Both the position numbers and the translations under genes were made by a program. A model generated the notes under the pieces. The model was not told where the DNA came from and made no database searches. It saw only the letters and a list, made by a program, of their open reading frames with translations. Positions 1 through 8,113 of a stretch of DNA of 34,733 nucleotides are shown here, in pieces; within the stretch, counting starts at the first letter, position 1, and each line of letters starts with the position of its first letter. The stretch is from assembly GCA_046498365.1 (NCBI GenBank), contig JAWOAV010000214.1:1-34733 (forward strand). The letters run 5' to 3'. Source of the stretch: B1SED10-16 sp046498365 (GTDB lineage: Bacteria > Desulfobacterota > Desulfobacteria > Desulfobacterales > Desulfosalsimonadaceae).

Positions 1-82
1 GTTTTGTGAACCACGTGCATGGTTCGAAATTTAAAGCAGTGAAATATATGTCCGTTTTGACCGGTTCGCGGCTGCTTAAACA

Positions 83-178
83 GATGAACAGCGCCGAGGA
101 CAGCCCCTGGCGCACGTCGTTGTGCATTTCGACGGCCTCTTCCAGCGTCTTGAAGGTCATGACGTAGAGAATCGGCCC
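83..178 (-). pseudogene. Aldehyde dehydrogenase C-terminal remnant
   Basis: Read on the minus strand, 32 codons give GPILYVMTFK, then TLEEAVEMHNDV and RQGLSSALFI. This resembles the conserved C-terminal stretch of NAD-dependent aldehyde dehydrogenases, closest from memory to the ALDH7/AmaB-type semialdehyde dehydrogenases (GPILYV...QGLSS). Upstream (positions 179 and above) and downstream (below 83) the reading frame stays open but the translation no longer looks like the family. The catalytic Cys/Glu regions and the cofactor fold are absent, so this is a gene scrap and not a working enzyme. The frame remains open to position 1, so a continuation outside the window cannot be excluded. Confidence 0.6.
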
Positions 179-268
179 GATCACGGGAAAATTCCCTGAC
201 CGCTTTATTTAAGGTGAGTTTGGAAACCAAGTTGCTTTTTCCTGCCCCGGGTTTTTGGGGAAGGTGGC

Positions 269-295
269 GGGCGGGAGACTGATGCTCTCCCGCCC
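269..295 (-). terminator. Hairpin downstream of gdhA
   Basis: A perfect 10-bp inverted repeat (GGGCGGGAGA / TCTCCCGCCC, 7-nt loop) lies about 40 bp after the gdhA stop codon. On the minus strand it is not followed by a clear T-run, so it may be a weak or factor-assisted terminator or an mRNA 3'-end stabiliser. The rest of 1-333 holds only the aldehyde dehydrogenase scrap. Confidence 0.4.
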
Positions 296-333
296 ATGAA
301 CAGACCCGCTACAATGGCAAAGATCTTGTTTTT

Positions 334-1689
334 TTACACCACCCCGTATGCCAGCATCGCACGGGCGACCTTTACAAAGCCGGCGATATTGGCCCCGGTA
401 ACGTAATCCCCTTTTTTGCCGTAGGCCTCGGATGCATCCAGGCAGGATTTGTGGATGCTTTTCATAATCTGAAGCAGCCGGTGGTCGACTTCCTCCCGGG
501 TCCAGGAGAGTTTCATGCTGTTCTGGCTCATTTCCAGGCCGGAGGTGGCCACCCCCCCGGCATTTGCCGCTTTTCCGGGGCCGTAGAGAATGTTGCTTTC
601 CTGGTAGACATCCACCGCTTCCGGGGTAGAGGGCATGTTGGCGCCTTCGGCGACGCAGAAGCAGCCGTTTTCGATCAGGGCTTTTGCGTTCTGCCCGTCG
701 ATTTCATTCTGGGTGGCGCAGGGGAGGGCAATGTCGATCTTTATCCCCTTTTCCCGGATTACGTCCCACACGTTTTTGTTCAGAAAGCATTCCGTCTTGT
801 ATTTTTCCGAATATTCCTGTATCCGCCCCCGGCGGATGTTCTTCAATTCCATGATATAGCAGCACTTGTCGTTGTCGATCCCATTTTCATCGATAACTGT
901 TGCGGAAGAATCGCAGATCGTGATCACCCGGCCGCCCAGTTCATTGACTTTTTCAATGGCGTATTGGGCCACGTTGCCCGATCCGCTCACGGCAACCACC
1001 TTGTCCTTGAGATCCATCCCGCGGGTCGCCAGCATTTCCTGGGCGAAATATACGGTTCCGTAGCCGGTGGCCTCCGGGCGGATCAGACTGCCGCCGTATT
1101 CAAGGCCTTTGCCCGTTAATACGCCGGTATGCTCATTTCTGATTTTTTTATAATAACCGAAAAGGTAGCCGATCTCCCGTCCGCCCACACCGATATCCCC
1201 TGCGGGCACATCGGTTTCCGGTCCGATGTGCCGGTAGAGTTCTCGCATGAAGGACTGGCAGAAACGCATCATTTCCCCGTCGGATTTGCCCTTGGGGTCG
1301 AAATCGGATCCGCCCTTGCCCCCTCCCATGGGAAGGGTGGTCAGGGAATTCTTGAAAATCTGTTCAAATCCCAGAAATTTGATTATGCCCAGATTGACCG
1401 AGGGATGAAACCGGAGCCCCCCCTTAAAAGGCCCTAGGGCGTTGTTGAACTGTACACGGAAGCCCCTGTTTACTTGTACTTCCCCATTATCGTTGACCCA
1501 CGGCACGCGAAACATGATGACGCGTTCAGGCTCCACGATCCGTTCGTAGATGCCGGCTTTTACAAACTCCGGATGCCGTTTTACTGTCGGTTCCAGCGTT
1601 TCCAGGACCTCAATGACCGCCTGGTGAAATTCTTTCTGTTCCGGATCGATGTGTTTTACCTTGTCAATAACATTGCTGATAACCGACAT
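334..1689 (-). CDS. gdhA: NADP-type glutamate dehydrogenase
   Basis: Cytosolic enzyme that interconverts 2-oxoglutarate plus ammonium and L-glutamate; the NADP form normally assimilates ammonium. At 451 residues it has the usual length of the hexameric bacterial class. The substrate domain shows the glycine-rich MGGGKGGSDFDPKGKSD segment (residues 121-137) with the catalytic-type lysine at 125, and PAGDIGVG (162-169) with the catalytic Asp at 165. The Rossmann domain has VSGSGNVAQ (234-242). The start is supported by a strong AGGAGG-type Shine-Dalgarno just upstream (about 1697-1704). About 210 bp separates it from the DUF1622 gene in the same direction. That gap holds repeated CGAAAACAGT boxes, so it probably has its own regulated promoter. 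NADP preference is inferred from overall family likeness. Confidence 0.95.
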   Translation of the reverse strand: MSVISNVIDKVKHIDPEQKEFHQAVIEVLETLEPTVKRHPEFVKAGIYERIVEPERVIMFRVPWVNDNGEVQVNRGFRVQFNNALGPFKGGLRFHPSVNLGIIKFLGFEQIFKNSLTTLPMGGGKGGSDFDPKGKSDGEMMRFCQSFMRELYRHIGPETDVPAGDIGVGGREIGYLFGYYKKIRNEHTGVLTGKGLEYGGSLIRPEATGYGTVYFAQEMLATRGMDLKDKVVAVSGSGNVAQYAIEKVNELGGRVITICDSSATVIDENGIDNDKCCYIMELKNIRRGRIQEYSEKYKTECFLNKNVWDVIREKGIKIDIALPCATQNEIDGQNAKALIENGCFCVAEGANMPSTPEAVDVYQESNILYGPGKAANAGGVATSGLEMSQNSMKLSWTREEVDHRLLQIMKSIHKSCLDASEAYGKKGDYVTGANIAGFVKVARAMLAYGVV

Positions 1690-1733
1690 GAAAGCGCCTC
1701 CTTGATTGTTTGTTTTTTAATCGGTCGTAAAAT

Positions 1734-1837
1734 TTTTCACTGTTTTCGACAACTCACCCGTCGGAACATACCAGGACGGGGGGAACGAAAAACAGTTTTG
1801 CCTGCAGGCGAAATTGGAAAAAACGAAAACAGTTTTA
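1734..1837 (-). promoter_or_regulatory. Repeated CGAAAACAGT boxes upstream of gdhA
   Basis: Three copies of one motif lie in the AT-rich leader upstream of gdhA: ACTGTTTTCG at 1739-1748 (inverted), CGAAAAACAGTTTTG at 1786-1800, and CGAAAACAGTTTTA at 1824-1837. The last two contain the palindrome AAAAC-A-GTTTT. A weaker relative (ACAAAAACAGG) lies at 1846-1856. The layout suggests operator sites for a dimeric regulator controlling glutamate dehydrogenase, but I do not recognise the motif. Confidence 0.4.
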
Positions 1838-1899
1838 GATAAATTACAAAAACAGGAATGTAAACCAAAAATTGTACGGTTTTTGGGAAAAAGAGGTTT

Positions 1900-2268
1900 T
1901 CATGAAGCGCTTTGATTCTGCCATGGCCATTTTCCGGTGATTTCCATATCGATGGCAAAGCTCAGAAATGTTCGTATGATTACGATGACGGCCAGGATAC
2001 CGACACTGGAAAATGTCAATTCGATGGCCACGGTCTTGATGATATCGGCTGCCACGAGAAATTCCAGGCCCAGCAGAATGCCCCGGGCCAGCTGCAATCG
2101 GTATTCCTGGAAAATTTTTTCCTTCGCCCCCCAGATTATGAGCAGGTAAAGGTTGTAGGCGGTTGCATAGACCGCAAAGATCATGATGATGCCGATCCCC
2201 AGAAGTTCAAGAACAGCGATGCTCCATTCCGCAACAGAGACCACGATATTCATTGCGTCGATTGTCAT
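1900..2268 (-). CDS. DUF1622 family membrane protein
   Basis: A 122-residue protein with three predicted transmembrane stretches (roughly residues 14-47, 62-85 and 86-106). The central segment ...EYRLQLARGILLGLEFLVAAD... (about 55-75) is the conserved arginine-containing part of the DUF1622 family as I recall it. The function of this family is unknown; it sits in the inner membrane. The start is set by an AAAGGAGCGG Shine-Dalgarno 3-9 bases before the ATG. It lies upstream of gdhA in the same direction, but the 210-bp spacer with its own motif boxes argues against tight co-expression. A TATAGT/TATAC stretch near 2300-2312 could be its -10 region. Confidence 0.75.
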   Translation of the reverse strand: MTIDAMNIVVSVAEWSIAVLELLGIGIIMIFAVYATAYNLYLLIIWGAKEKIFQEYRLQLARGILLGLEFLVAADIIKTVAIELTFSSVGILAVIVIIRTFLSFAIDMEITGKWPWQNQSAS

Positions 2269-2336
2269 AGCCCGCTCCTTTATGGATTCAGCTTGTTATT
2301 CCTTGTATACTATAATGGGTTTGGCCTACGGATGCT

Positions 2337-2478
2337 ACAAGCCATTTCAAAAAGATCTTTTGGCCCAATATCTTCGTTGGCGGTGAAATATAGATCCTCG
2401 GCATACTAGTGTATGCCTCCGGTTACCATTTTACCGCCGCCTTGATCTTGATCCCCAATTTTTTTTGAGATGGTTTTT
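2337..2478. repeat. Palindromic intergenic repeat, copy C
   Basis: About 142 bp forming an imperfect inverted repeat: CAAGCCATTTCAAAAA on the left pairs with TTTTTTTTGAGATGG on the right, and the centre is GGCATAC-TAG-TGTATGCC. It shares GGCCCAATATCTTCGTTGGC with the copies at 4679 and 23183, but its arms are more diverged. It fills part of the 419-bp gap between the DUF1622 gene and the short-chain dehydrogenase; the rest (2479-2687) contains only a possible promoter. No protein is encoded. Confidence 0.7.
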
Positions 2479-2552
2479 ACTTTCAACCAAGGTGTTTTCA
2501 AGCAATACCGCTTAGAAGTCTGTGCAGGATTTGATATGCAACGGGTTTCATT

Positions 2553-2581
2553 TTGCATTTTCATTCTATTGGGAATACAAT
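2553..2581 (+). promoter_or_regulatory. Possible sigma-70 promoter for the SDR gene
   Basis: TTGCAT at 2553-2558, a 17-bp spacer, then TACAAT at 2576-2581 (5 of 6 consensus -10 bases). It lies about 107 bp before the SDR start. The -35 matches only 3 of 6, so support is modest. Confidence 0.3.
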
Positions 2582-2687
2582 GCACGCACCATGAACAAGA
2601 CGCGCAAAATAGAAGTGCGATAACTCCGAAAGTGCCGTTTCTGCTTCCGGGACCGGAATGTCAACCAGATTGTAATGGGGAAAAAAT

Positions 2688-3428
2688 ATGAGCAAGACCA
2701 TTTTTATTACCGGCGCATCGTCGGGGATCGGAAAGGCCCTGGCGTTTGAGATGGCCAAAAAAGGATACGGACTGGCACTTGCCGCAAGAAATCACGACGC
2801 CCTGAGAAAAATACAAGAAGAGATACACCGCACGTATGCACCCCCCGTCACTGCCATACGCCCCCTGGATGTGACCCATTATAGTGACGTGTATGCCGCT
2901 TTTTCGGAAATGGCCGAAGAAACCGGCGGCATCGATATTGTTCTGGCCAATGCGGGCGTGGGGCTCGGTGAAAAAGTGGGGCGCGGCGATTTTGACAAGG
3001 CAAAACAGACCCTGGAAGTCAACCTCCTCGGCGCCATTGCCACCATGGATGCGGCCGCGGCCTATTTTTTGGAAAAAGGAAAAGGGCATATCGTCGGCAT
3101 ATCGTCGGTCGCCGCCTTTCGGGGTATGCCGAAAAGTTCCGCATACTGTGCATCCAAGGCCGGGCTGGCCGTTTACATGGAGGCCATGCGGGCGGAACTG
3201 TACCGGAAAAATATTGATATCACAGTATTGTATCCCGGCTTTATCGACACGCCTTTAAACGACATGCTCCCCAGCCGCCCTTTTCTCATCAGTGTTGAAA
3301 AAGGGGCGCAGATTATCGCAAAACTCATTGAAAAAAAGGTCAGATCGTCCACCGTGCCGGTATTTCCATGGAATATCGTGGGGCGGATACTCAAAATCCT
3401 GCCCACAGCCGTCATTGCCCGGATGTAG
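2688..3428 (+). CDS. Short-chain dehydrogenase/reductase
   Basis: A 246-residue classical SDR-family NAD(P)-dependent oxidoreductase; the substrate is unknown. Seen directly: the dinucleotide-binding TGASSGIG at residues 8-15, NAG at 88-90, the structural Asn in VNLLG (112), the catalytic Ser in GISSVAAF (139-140), Tyr153 and Lys157 in YCASK, and PGFIDTPL (183-190). The length is normal. The C-terminus has a hydrophobic segment (about 225-245), seen in SDRs that act on lipophilic substrates near membranes. The ATG is preceded by TGGGG with suitable spacing. It is convergent with nqrF, with only 16 bp between the two stop codons, so it is unlikely to be functionally tied to the nqr operon. Confidence 0.9.
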   Translation: MSKTIFITGASSGIGKALAFEMAKKGYGLALAARNHDALRKIQEEIHRTYAPPVTAIRPLDVTHYSDVYAAFSEMAEETGGIDIVLANAGVGLGEKVGRGDFDKAKQTLEVNLLGAIATMDAAAAYFLEKGKGHIVGISSVAAFRGMPKSSAYCASKAGLAVYMEAMRAELYRKNIDITVLYPGFIDTPLNDMLPSRPFLISVEKGAQIIAKLIEKKVRSSTVPVFPWNIVGRILKILPTAVIARM

Positions 3429-3444
3429 CGGCTGCCGGATCCTG

Positions 3445-4659
3445 TTATGAGAACTCGTCGTACTGGATCATCCCGGGTTCCACCCCGAGGCTGTCCAGCA
3501 TTTCCCGGACGGCGCCAACCATTACGGGCGGGCCGCAAAGGTAGTACTCGATTTCAGAGGGGTCTTCATGTTCTTCCAGGTAATTGTCATTGGCCGCCTG
3601 GTGAATGAAACCGGTCAGGCCGTCCCACTCGTCTTCGGGCAGGGGTTCAGAGAGCGCCACGTAGTATGAAAAATTGTCATTCTGCTCGTCGAGCGTCCGC
3701 AGTTCCTTGTCATAGAGCATCTCTTTCCGGCTCCGGGCCCCGTACCAGAAAGTCATTTTCCGGTCCGTTTTTACCTGCAGCAACTGGTCCCGGATCTGGC
3801 TTCTAAGAGGGGCCATGCCGGCCCCGCCGCCGATAAAGCACATTTCCCGGTCGCTCTCCGTTACCTTGAAGTCACCGAACGGGCCGGAAAGCGTTGCCGT
3901 GTCGCCGGGTTTCAGGCTGAACAGGTAGGATGACCCAATGCCGGGGGGGGCATTTTTCGCATCGGGCGGGGGCGTGGCAATCCGAATGGTAAACATGAGC
4001 CGCCGGTTTTCTGCCGGTTCGTTGGCCAGGGAGTAGGCCCGGTAGGCGGGTTCATCGTTGGATGCGGACAGCTCCCACAAATTGTAGCGATCCCAGTCCG
4101 GTTTGAAGATCTCCTCTACGGCAAAATCGGCAAAGGAAAGATCATATTCCGGGATATCGATCTGCATATACTGCCCGGCGGTAAATTCGACGGGCTCTTC
4201 CATTTCAATGACCAGCTCCTTGATATAGGCGCCGATGTTTTTATTGGACACCACTTTTCCGGAATATTTTTTGATGGAAAAAATTTCCGGCGGGATTTCG
4301 ATCTTCATGTCGCTCCTGACCTTGAGCTGGCAGGAAAGCCTTATGTTCTCCGCTTTTTCATGGCGGTCCAGTTGCGGCAGTTCCGTAGGCAGGATATCGC
4401 CACCCCCCTCGACGACGCGGCACTTGCACTGGCCGCACGTACCGGATCCACCGCAGGCGGAGGGCAAATAGATTTCATTTTTCACGAGGGCGCCAAGAAG
4501 CGTTGTCCCCATGGGGACAACAAGGGTATTTTCCTTGTCGTTGTTGATTTCAATGGTCCGGTCGCCTTTCTTTACGATCCTGGCCTCGATGAACAGCAAT
4601 ATCAAAACCAGTACGAGAATGATGGCGGTAAATACTACAAGACTGGTGATGTAAATCAA
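3445..4659 (-). CDS. nqrF: Na+-translocating NADH:quinone reductase, subunit F
   Basis: Entry subunit of the Nqr complex: it oxidises NADH and passes electrons through FAD and a [2Fe-2S] cluster. The order of parts is an N-terminal membrane helix (about 3-25), a plant-type ferredoxin domain with Cys69, Cys75, Cys78 and Cys110, a FAD domain with RAYS (207-210), and an NADH domain with GGGAGMAP (277-284) and CGPP (375-378). At 404 residues it matches the family. The start codon is TTG (4657-4659), chosen because AAGGAAG lies 6 bases upstream and the helix begins at once. A palindromic repeat separates it from nqrE. It is last in the operon, and neither nqrM nor apbE follows it; the next gene is convergent. 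Confidence 0.95.
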   Translation of the reverse strand: MIYITSLVVFTAIILVLVLILLFIEARIVKKGDRTIEINNDKENTLVVPMGTTLLGALVKNEIYLPSACGGSGTCGQCKCRVVEGGGDILPTELPQLDRHEKAENIRLSCQLKVRSDMKIEIPPEIFSIKKYSGKVVSNKNIGAYIKELVIEMEEPVEFTAGQYMQIDIPEYDLSFADFAVEEIFKPDWDRYNLWELSASNDEPAYRAYSLANEPAENRRLMFTIRIATPPPDAKNAPPGIGSSYLFSLKPGDTATLSGPFGDFKVTESDREMCFIGGGAGMAPLRSQIRDQLLQVKTDRKMTFWYGARSRKEMLYDKELRTLDEQNDNFSYYVALSEPLPEDEWDGLTGFIHQAANDNYLEEHEDPSEIEYYLCGPPVMVGAVREMLDSLGVEPGMIQYDEFS

Positions 4660-4678
4660 AGCTGCTTCCTTTTTGTTC

Positions 4679-4823
4679 TAGAACCCATCTCAAAATTGCC
4701 TTTCGGCCCAATATCTTTGTTGGCGTCTTATTTCAAATCCTCGAAATACGGGAGTATATCTGCGGTTTGAAACAAGACGCCGCAAGGGTCTTGAACCGAA
4801 ATCCGAATGTTGAGATAGGTTCA
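4679..4823. repeat. Palindromic repeat, copy A, inside the nqr operon
   Basis: A 145-bp imperfect palindrome with ends TAGAACCCATCTCAA and TTGAGATAGGTTCA. Both arms carry a GGCGTCTTRTTTCAAA segment. It lies between nqrE and nqrF, ending 20 bp before the nqrF start codon, and would fold into a long hairpin in the operon mRNA. It matches the copy at 23183-23328 in inverted orientation. No coding capacity. It resembles a miniature inverted-repeat element, although a target-site duplication is not obvious. Confidence 0.85.
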
Positions 4824-4857
4824 TGTCATTTTAACCGCCATGCTTTTCACCGCATTG

Positions 4858-5466
4858 CTACAATGAAATGCCTGAAAAAAGCATAAATCCCATTGCCATG
4901 AGACCGGTGACGATCATGGTGATGGCAAAACCGTCCAGGCCGTACGGAAGGTCCGCATAGCGCATCTTGATGCGGGCGGCCGCCATGGCTACGATGGCAA
5001 GCATCCAGCCCACGCCTGCGCCGAAACCGAATACAACCGATTCGATAAATGTGTATTCCCGTTCCACCATGAACAGGGAACCCCCGAGGATCGCGCAGTT
5101 GACTGCGATCAGGGGAAGAAAGATGCCAAGCCCTGCGTAAAGAGAGGCGGAAAACCGGTCAATGAGCATTTCGAGGGCCTGAACCATGGCGGCAATCACG
5201 GAAATAAATACGATGAGCCGCAGAAAGCTCAGGTTGACATCCCCGATGCCCGCCCATGCAAGAGCCCCCGGGGCCAGAAGATAGTGGAAAATAAGCCAGT
5301 TGACGGGTGTCGTGACGGTGAGGACGAAAACGACGGCAAAGCCCAGCCCGATGGCCGTATTGAGGTTCTTGGATATGGCCACGAACGAACACATGCCCAG
5401 AAAGTAGGCGAGCAGGATGTTCCCCGCAAATACGGAATTCAGAAACAGACTGACAAGTTCCACCAT
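4858..5466 (-). CDS. nqrE: Na+-translocating NADH:quinone reductase, subunit E
   Basis: Integral membrane subunit, 202 residues (classical length about 198), with six predicted helices. It pairs with NqrD as an inverted-topology partner around the intramembrane iron centre. The expected cysteines are present: Cys26 in FLGMCSF and Cys124 in AVNCAILGG. Other conserved pieces are GLGIFLPLI (112-120) and FGFGAGVGWMLA. The start ATG has a modest AGGA-type site about 11 bases upstream. It lies 78 bp after nqrD, and a 198-bp spacer holding a palindromic repeat separates it from nqrF. Confidence 0.95.
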   Translation of the reverse strand: MVELVSLFLNSVFAGNILLAYFLGMCSFVAISKNLNTAIGLGFAVVFVLTVTTPVNWLIFHYLLAPGALAWAGIGDVNLSFLRLIVFISVIAAMVQALEMLIDRFSASLYAGLGIFLPLIAVNCAILGGSLFMVEREYTFIESVVFGFGAGVGWMLAIVAMAAARIKMRYADLPYGLDGFAITMIVTGLMAMGFMLFSGISL

Positions 5467-5544
5467 GGATGATGATCCTGTGTGAGAGTTCCTTTTTGTT
5501 TTACTGCGCAGCGCCGTTATGCAAGGCGCCCCCGATGCTCTCCT

Positions 5545-6177
5545 TTACCGGTCTTTTTCCCCCGTGCCGCTCAGATATTTCTGCAGCCATGCCATAAGCC
5601 CGATAATGATGAACGCGGCCGGGGCCAGGAGCATGAATCCCATGTCTTCGTACCCCGCGTCATAAAAAGACTGGGGGATGAGATCATAGCCGAACACCTC
5701 GCCGGATCCGAAAAGCTCCCGCAGAAAAGCCACGGAAAGCAGGACGGAACCGTACCCGGTGCCGTTGCCGAGCCCGTCCATCACGGCCAGGTGCGGCGGG
5801 TTGGACATGGCGAATCCTTCAGTGCGCCCCAAAATGATGCAGTTGGTAATGATCAATCCGACAAAAACCGACAGCAGCCGGCTGATTTCAAAGTAATAGG
5901 CCCGCAGGAATTCGTCGGTGAGTATGACCAGGGAGGCGATCACGCCCAGTTCGACGATGATCCGGATATTGCCGGGAATGATTTTCCGCAGAAGGGAAAT
6001 GATCAGGCTGGACCCTGTAATGACGAATATCATGGCAAGGGTCATGACGAATGCGGTCTTGAGTTGTATGGTGACCGCCAGCGCCGAGCATATCCCCAGC
6101 ATCTGCATATTGATGGGATTGTTCGTCCATGCCGGTTCGGCAAACGCTTTAAATGTCTTTGTGCGTGTCAGTTTCAT
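5545..6177 (-). CDS. nqrD: Na+-translocating NADH:quinone reductase, subunit D
   Basis: Integral membrane subunit of 210 residues, homologous to RnfE. The N-terminal NNPINMQMLGICSALAV and central VFVGLIITNCIILGR segments match the family closely. They supply Cys30 and Cys113, half of the ligands for the iron centre shared with NqrE. Later comes GNGTGYG, as in other NqrD proteins. A GGGGGA site lies 9 bases before the ATG. It is spaced 30 bp from the end of nqrC and belongs to the same transcript. Confidence 0.95.
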   Translation of the reverse strand: MKLTRTKTFKAFAEPAWTNNPINMQMLGICSALAVTIQLKTAFVMTLAMIFVITGSSLIISLLRKIIPGNIRIIVELGVIASLVILTDEFLRAYYFEISRLLSVFVGLIITNCIILGRTEGFAMSNPPHLAVMDGLGNGTGYGSVLLSVAFLRELFGSGEVFGYDLIPQSFYDAGYEDMGFMLLAPAAFIIIGLMAWLQKYLSGTGEKDR

Positions 6178-6207
6178 CGCTATAAAATTCCCCCCTGCCC
6201 GTTTCTT

Positions 6208-6921
6208 TTATCGGTCGGGCATTTCGATCCGGTTGTCCCGAAACCGGATGGATACGGGTTCATACCGGGAAAGAACCTGTTTGAGCCCCTCGGACAGGTA
6301 TTTGCCGGTCAGTGTTGCGCCGCTGATGCCGTCCACGTAATGCGGTTTTTCCTCCTCGGGGACCTGGCGCTCCACCTCTCCCCGGGCGACCCGCACCGAC
6401 ACGAAAGTGCCGTGCTTGTCCACGATCTTCTTCCCCTCGAAGTTTTCCTGGAACCACTGGCGCTCGATTTCCCCGCCAAGCCCGGGCGTTTCCGAGTGCC
6501 GGGTGATGGTAAACCCCCTGACGGTGGAGCCGTCATCCTCGAGGGCCAGGTAGCCGCTGATCATCCCCCACAAGCCTTGGGTGTCGATGGGAACGATATA
6601 CGCCTGGATGGTATCGTCTTCCATATACAGATATAGGGGGAGCACCGGCTCCCTGTCGATTTTGTCCTCTTCCACGATGGCACCGGTTTGCGTAACGCCG
6701 AAAAGTTCAATTTTTTCGTCGTAGATGGCAATGATTTCCTCGGGAGCGTAGCTTTTGTCCCGCGACACAAGGTTCACCGCCAACAGAACGTTTTTCTTGC
6801 GGTTGAGTTCCAGGTTCCTCTGCTGCAGGGGCTGGAGCGCCGTTGCCGCCGTCGTCAGCAGGATGCCCAGCACGACACACATGCACACGGCAAAAACGAT
6901 GGATTTTGCCATATCAGACAT
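6208..6921 (-). CDS. nqrC: Na+-translocating NADH:quinone reductase, subunit C
   Basis: A 237-residue subunit with one N-terminal membrane helix (about 6-27) and a periplasmic FMN-binding domain. The flavinylation site is SGAT at 200-203 (Thr203) within DGISGATLTG; FMN is attached by ApbE in characterised systems. ETPGLGGE (144-151) is also typical. The frame is open further upstream, but the ATG at 6919-6921 is preferred. It has AAGGAG 8 bases upstream, it starts directly with MSDMAKSIVFAVC like other NqrC proteins, and it overlaps the nqrB stop by 8 bases, which suggests translational coupling. Confidence 0.93.
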   Translation of the reverse strand: MSDMAKSIVFAVCMCVVLGILLTTAATALQPLQQRNLELNRKKNVLLAVNLVSRDKSYAPEEIIAIYDEKIELFGVTQTGAIVEEDKIDREPVLPLYLYMEDDTIQAYIVPIDTQGLWGMISGYLALEDDGSTVRGFTITRHSETPGLGGEIERQWFQENFEGKKIVDKHGTFVSVRVARGEVERQVPEEEKPHYVDGISGATLTGKYLSEGLKQVLSRYEPVSIRFRDNRIEMPDR

Positions 6922-8110
6922 TGGGAATTCTCCTTCGGATACGAAGGCGTGTTTCCGCATACTCCATAAGGGGTGAAAAGATGTTCATAAACAAAATTGC
7001 AAGCATGACGCCTTCGGGGAATGCCGGGTTCACCACCCGTATCAGGACCGCGACGCCGCCGATCAGGAAGCCGTATATCCACTTGGATGTATCGGTGCCG
7101 GGGGCGGTGACCGGGTCTGTCGCCATGTAGACGATGCCGAAGGCAAATCCGCCCGTTACAAGGTGGTAGAGGGGATTTATTGAAAACCATGCCGGCAGAT
7201 CGGGCGCTGCAAAATAATTGAAGAGAAGGCCGGTTGCAAGAACCCCGATGACGCCGCCCACCATTATACGGTAGCTGGCGATACCCGTTGCAAGCAGGAT
7301 CAAAGCGCCGATAAGGATGAAAAACGCGGATGTTTCGCCGATGCTGCCGATGTGGTTGCCGAAGAAAAGGGTCTGAAAGGTGTACCCGCTGTCAGCGAAA
7401 ACGGCCTCGATGCGCGCTTTGGGTTCGGCCAGCGCGGCAACGGCCAGGGGGGTTGCCCCGCTGACGGCATCAACGGCGTTTCCAGCCGTTTCCCGGAACG
7501 CGATCCAGACCCGCTCTCCGCTCATCTGGACCGGGTATGCGAAAAAGATAAACGCCCGGGCGGTCAGCGCAGGATTGAACAGGTTGCGGCCGGTTCCGCC
7601 GAAGACCTCCTTGCCGATGACTACCCCGAAGGTGATGCCTGCGGCCACCTGCCAGAGGGGAATGGTGGGCGGCAGCGTCAGGGGGAACAAAAGTCCGGTG
7701 ACCAGGAACCCTTCGCTGACGGGGTGTCTGCGGATGACCGCAAAAAGTCCCTCCCAGAAAAGCCCGACCCCGTAGGAAACGATCACGATGGGCAGCACGA
7801 TGATAAGCCCTTCGCCAAAGACCGACAGAAAATCAGTGCTCAACCCGGATGCGTTTCTGGCGTGATATCCCGTATTGTAAATGCCAAAAAGAAAAGGCGG
7901 CATGAGCGCTGCCAGCACGATGCTCATGTAGCGCTTCAGGTCGAGGCTGTCACGGATGAAGGGGTTGTTCTTTACGGGTATCGCCGGGAAGAGGAAAAAC
8001 GTTTCCGTGGCCTCGAAAAACGGCTTCAGCCGCGCCATGCGCCCCCCTTTTTCAAAATACGGGCGGGCCCGGTCAAACAGTTTGCGAAATGGCTTCTCGA
8101 TTCGCCCCAT
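6914..8110 (-). CDS. nqrB: Na+-translocating NADH:quinone reductase, subunit B
   Basis: The largest membrane subunit, 398 residues (about 415 in Vibrio), with around ten helices and homologous to RnfD. It contributes to the Na+ path, the quinone site and riboflavin/FMN binding. The covalent FMN motif is SGAT at 217-220 (Thr220) in DAVSGATPLA. The segment GKEVFGGTGRNLFNPALTAR (167-186) is strongly conserved in the family. It starts 3 bp after the nqrA stop codon and overlaps nqrC by 8 bp. Confidence 0.95.
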   Translation of the reverse strand: MGRIEKPFRKLFDRARPYFEKGGRMARLKPFFEATETFFLFPAIPVKNNPFIRDSLDLKRYMSIVLAALMPPFLFGIYNTGYHARNASGLSTDFLSVFGEGLIIVLPIVIVSYGVGLFWEGLFAVIRRHPVSEGFLVTGLLFPLTLPPTIPLWQVAAGITFGVVIGKEVFGGTGRNLFNPALTARAFIFFAYPVQMSGERVWIAFRETAGNAVDAVSGATPLAVAALAEPKARIEAVFADSGYTFQTLFFGNHIGSIGETSAFFILIGALILLATGIASYRIMVGGVIGVLATGLLFNYFAAPDLPAWFSINPLYHLVTGGFAFGIVYMATDPVTAPGTDTSKWIYGFLIGGVAVLIRVVNPAFPEGVMLAILFMNIFSPLMEYAETRLRIRRRIPNV

Positions 8111-8113
8111 ATG

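Noticed and set aside
5482..6636. Plus-strand open frame (384 codons) opposite nqrD and nqrC
   Set aside because: Antisense to conserved membrane subunits and with no recognisable domain.
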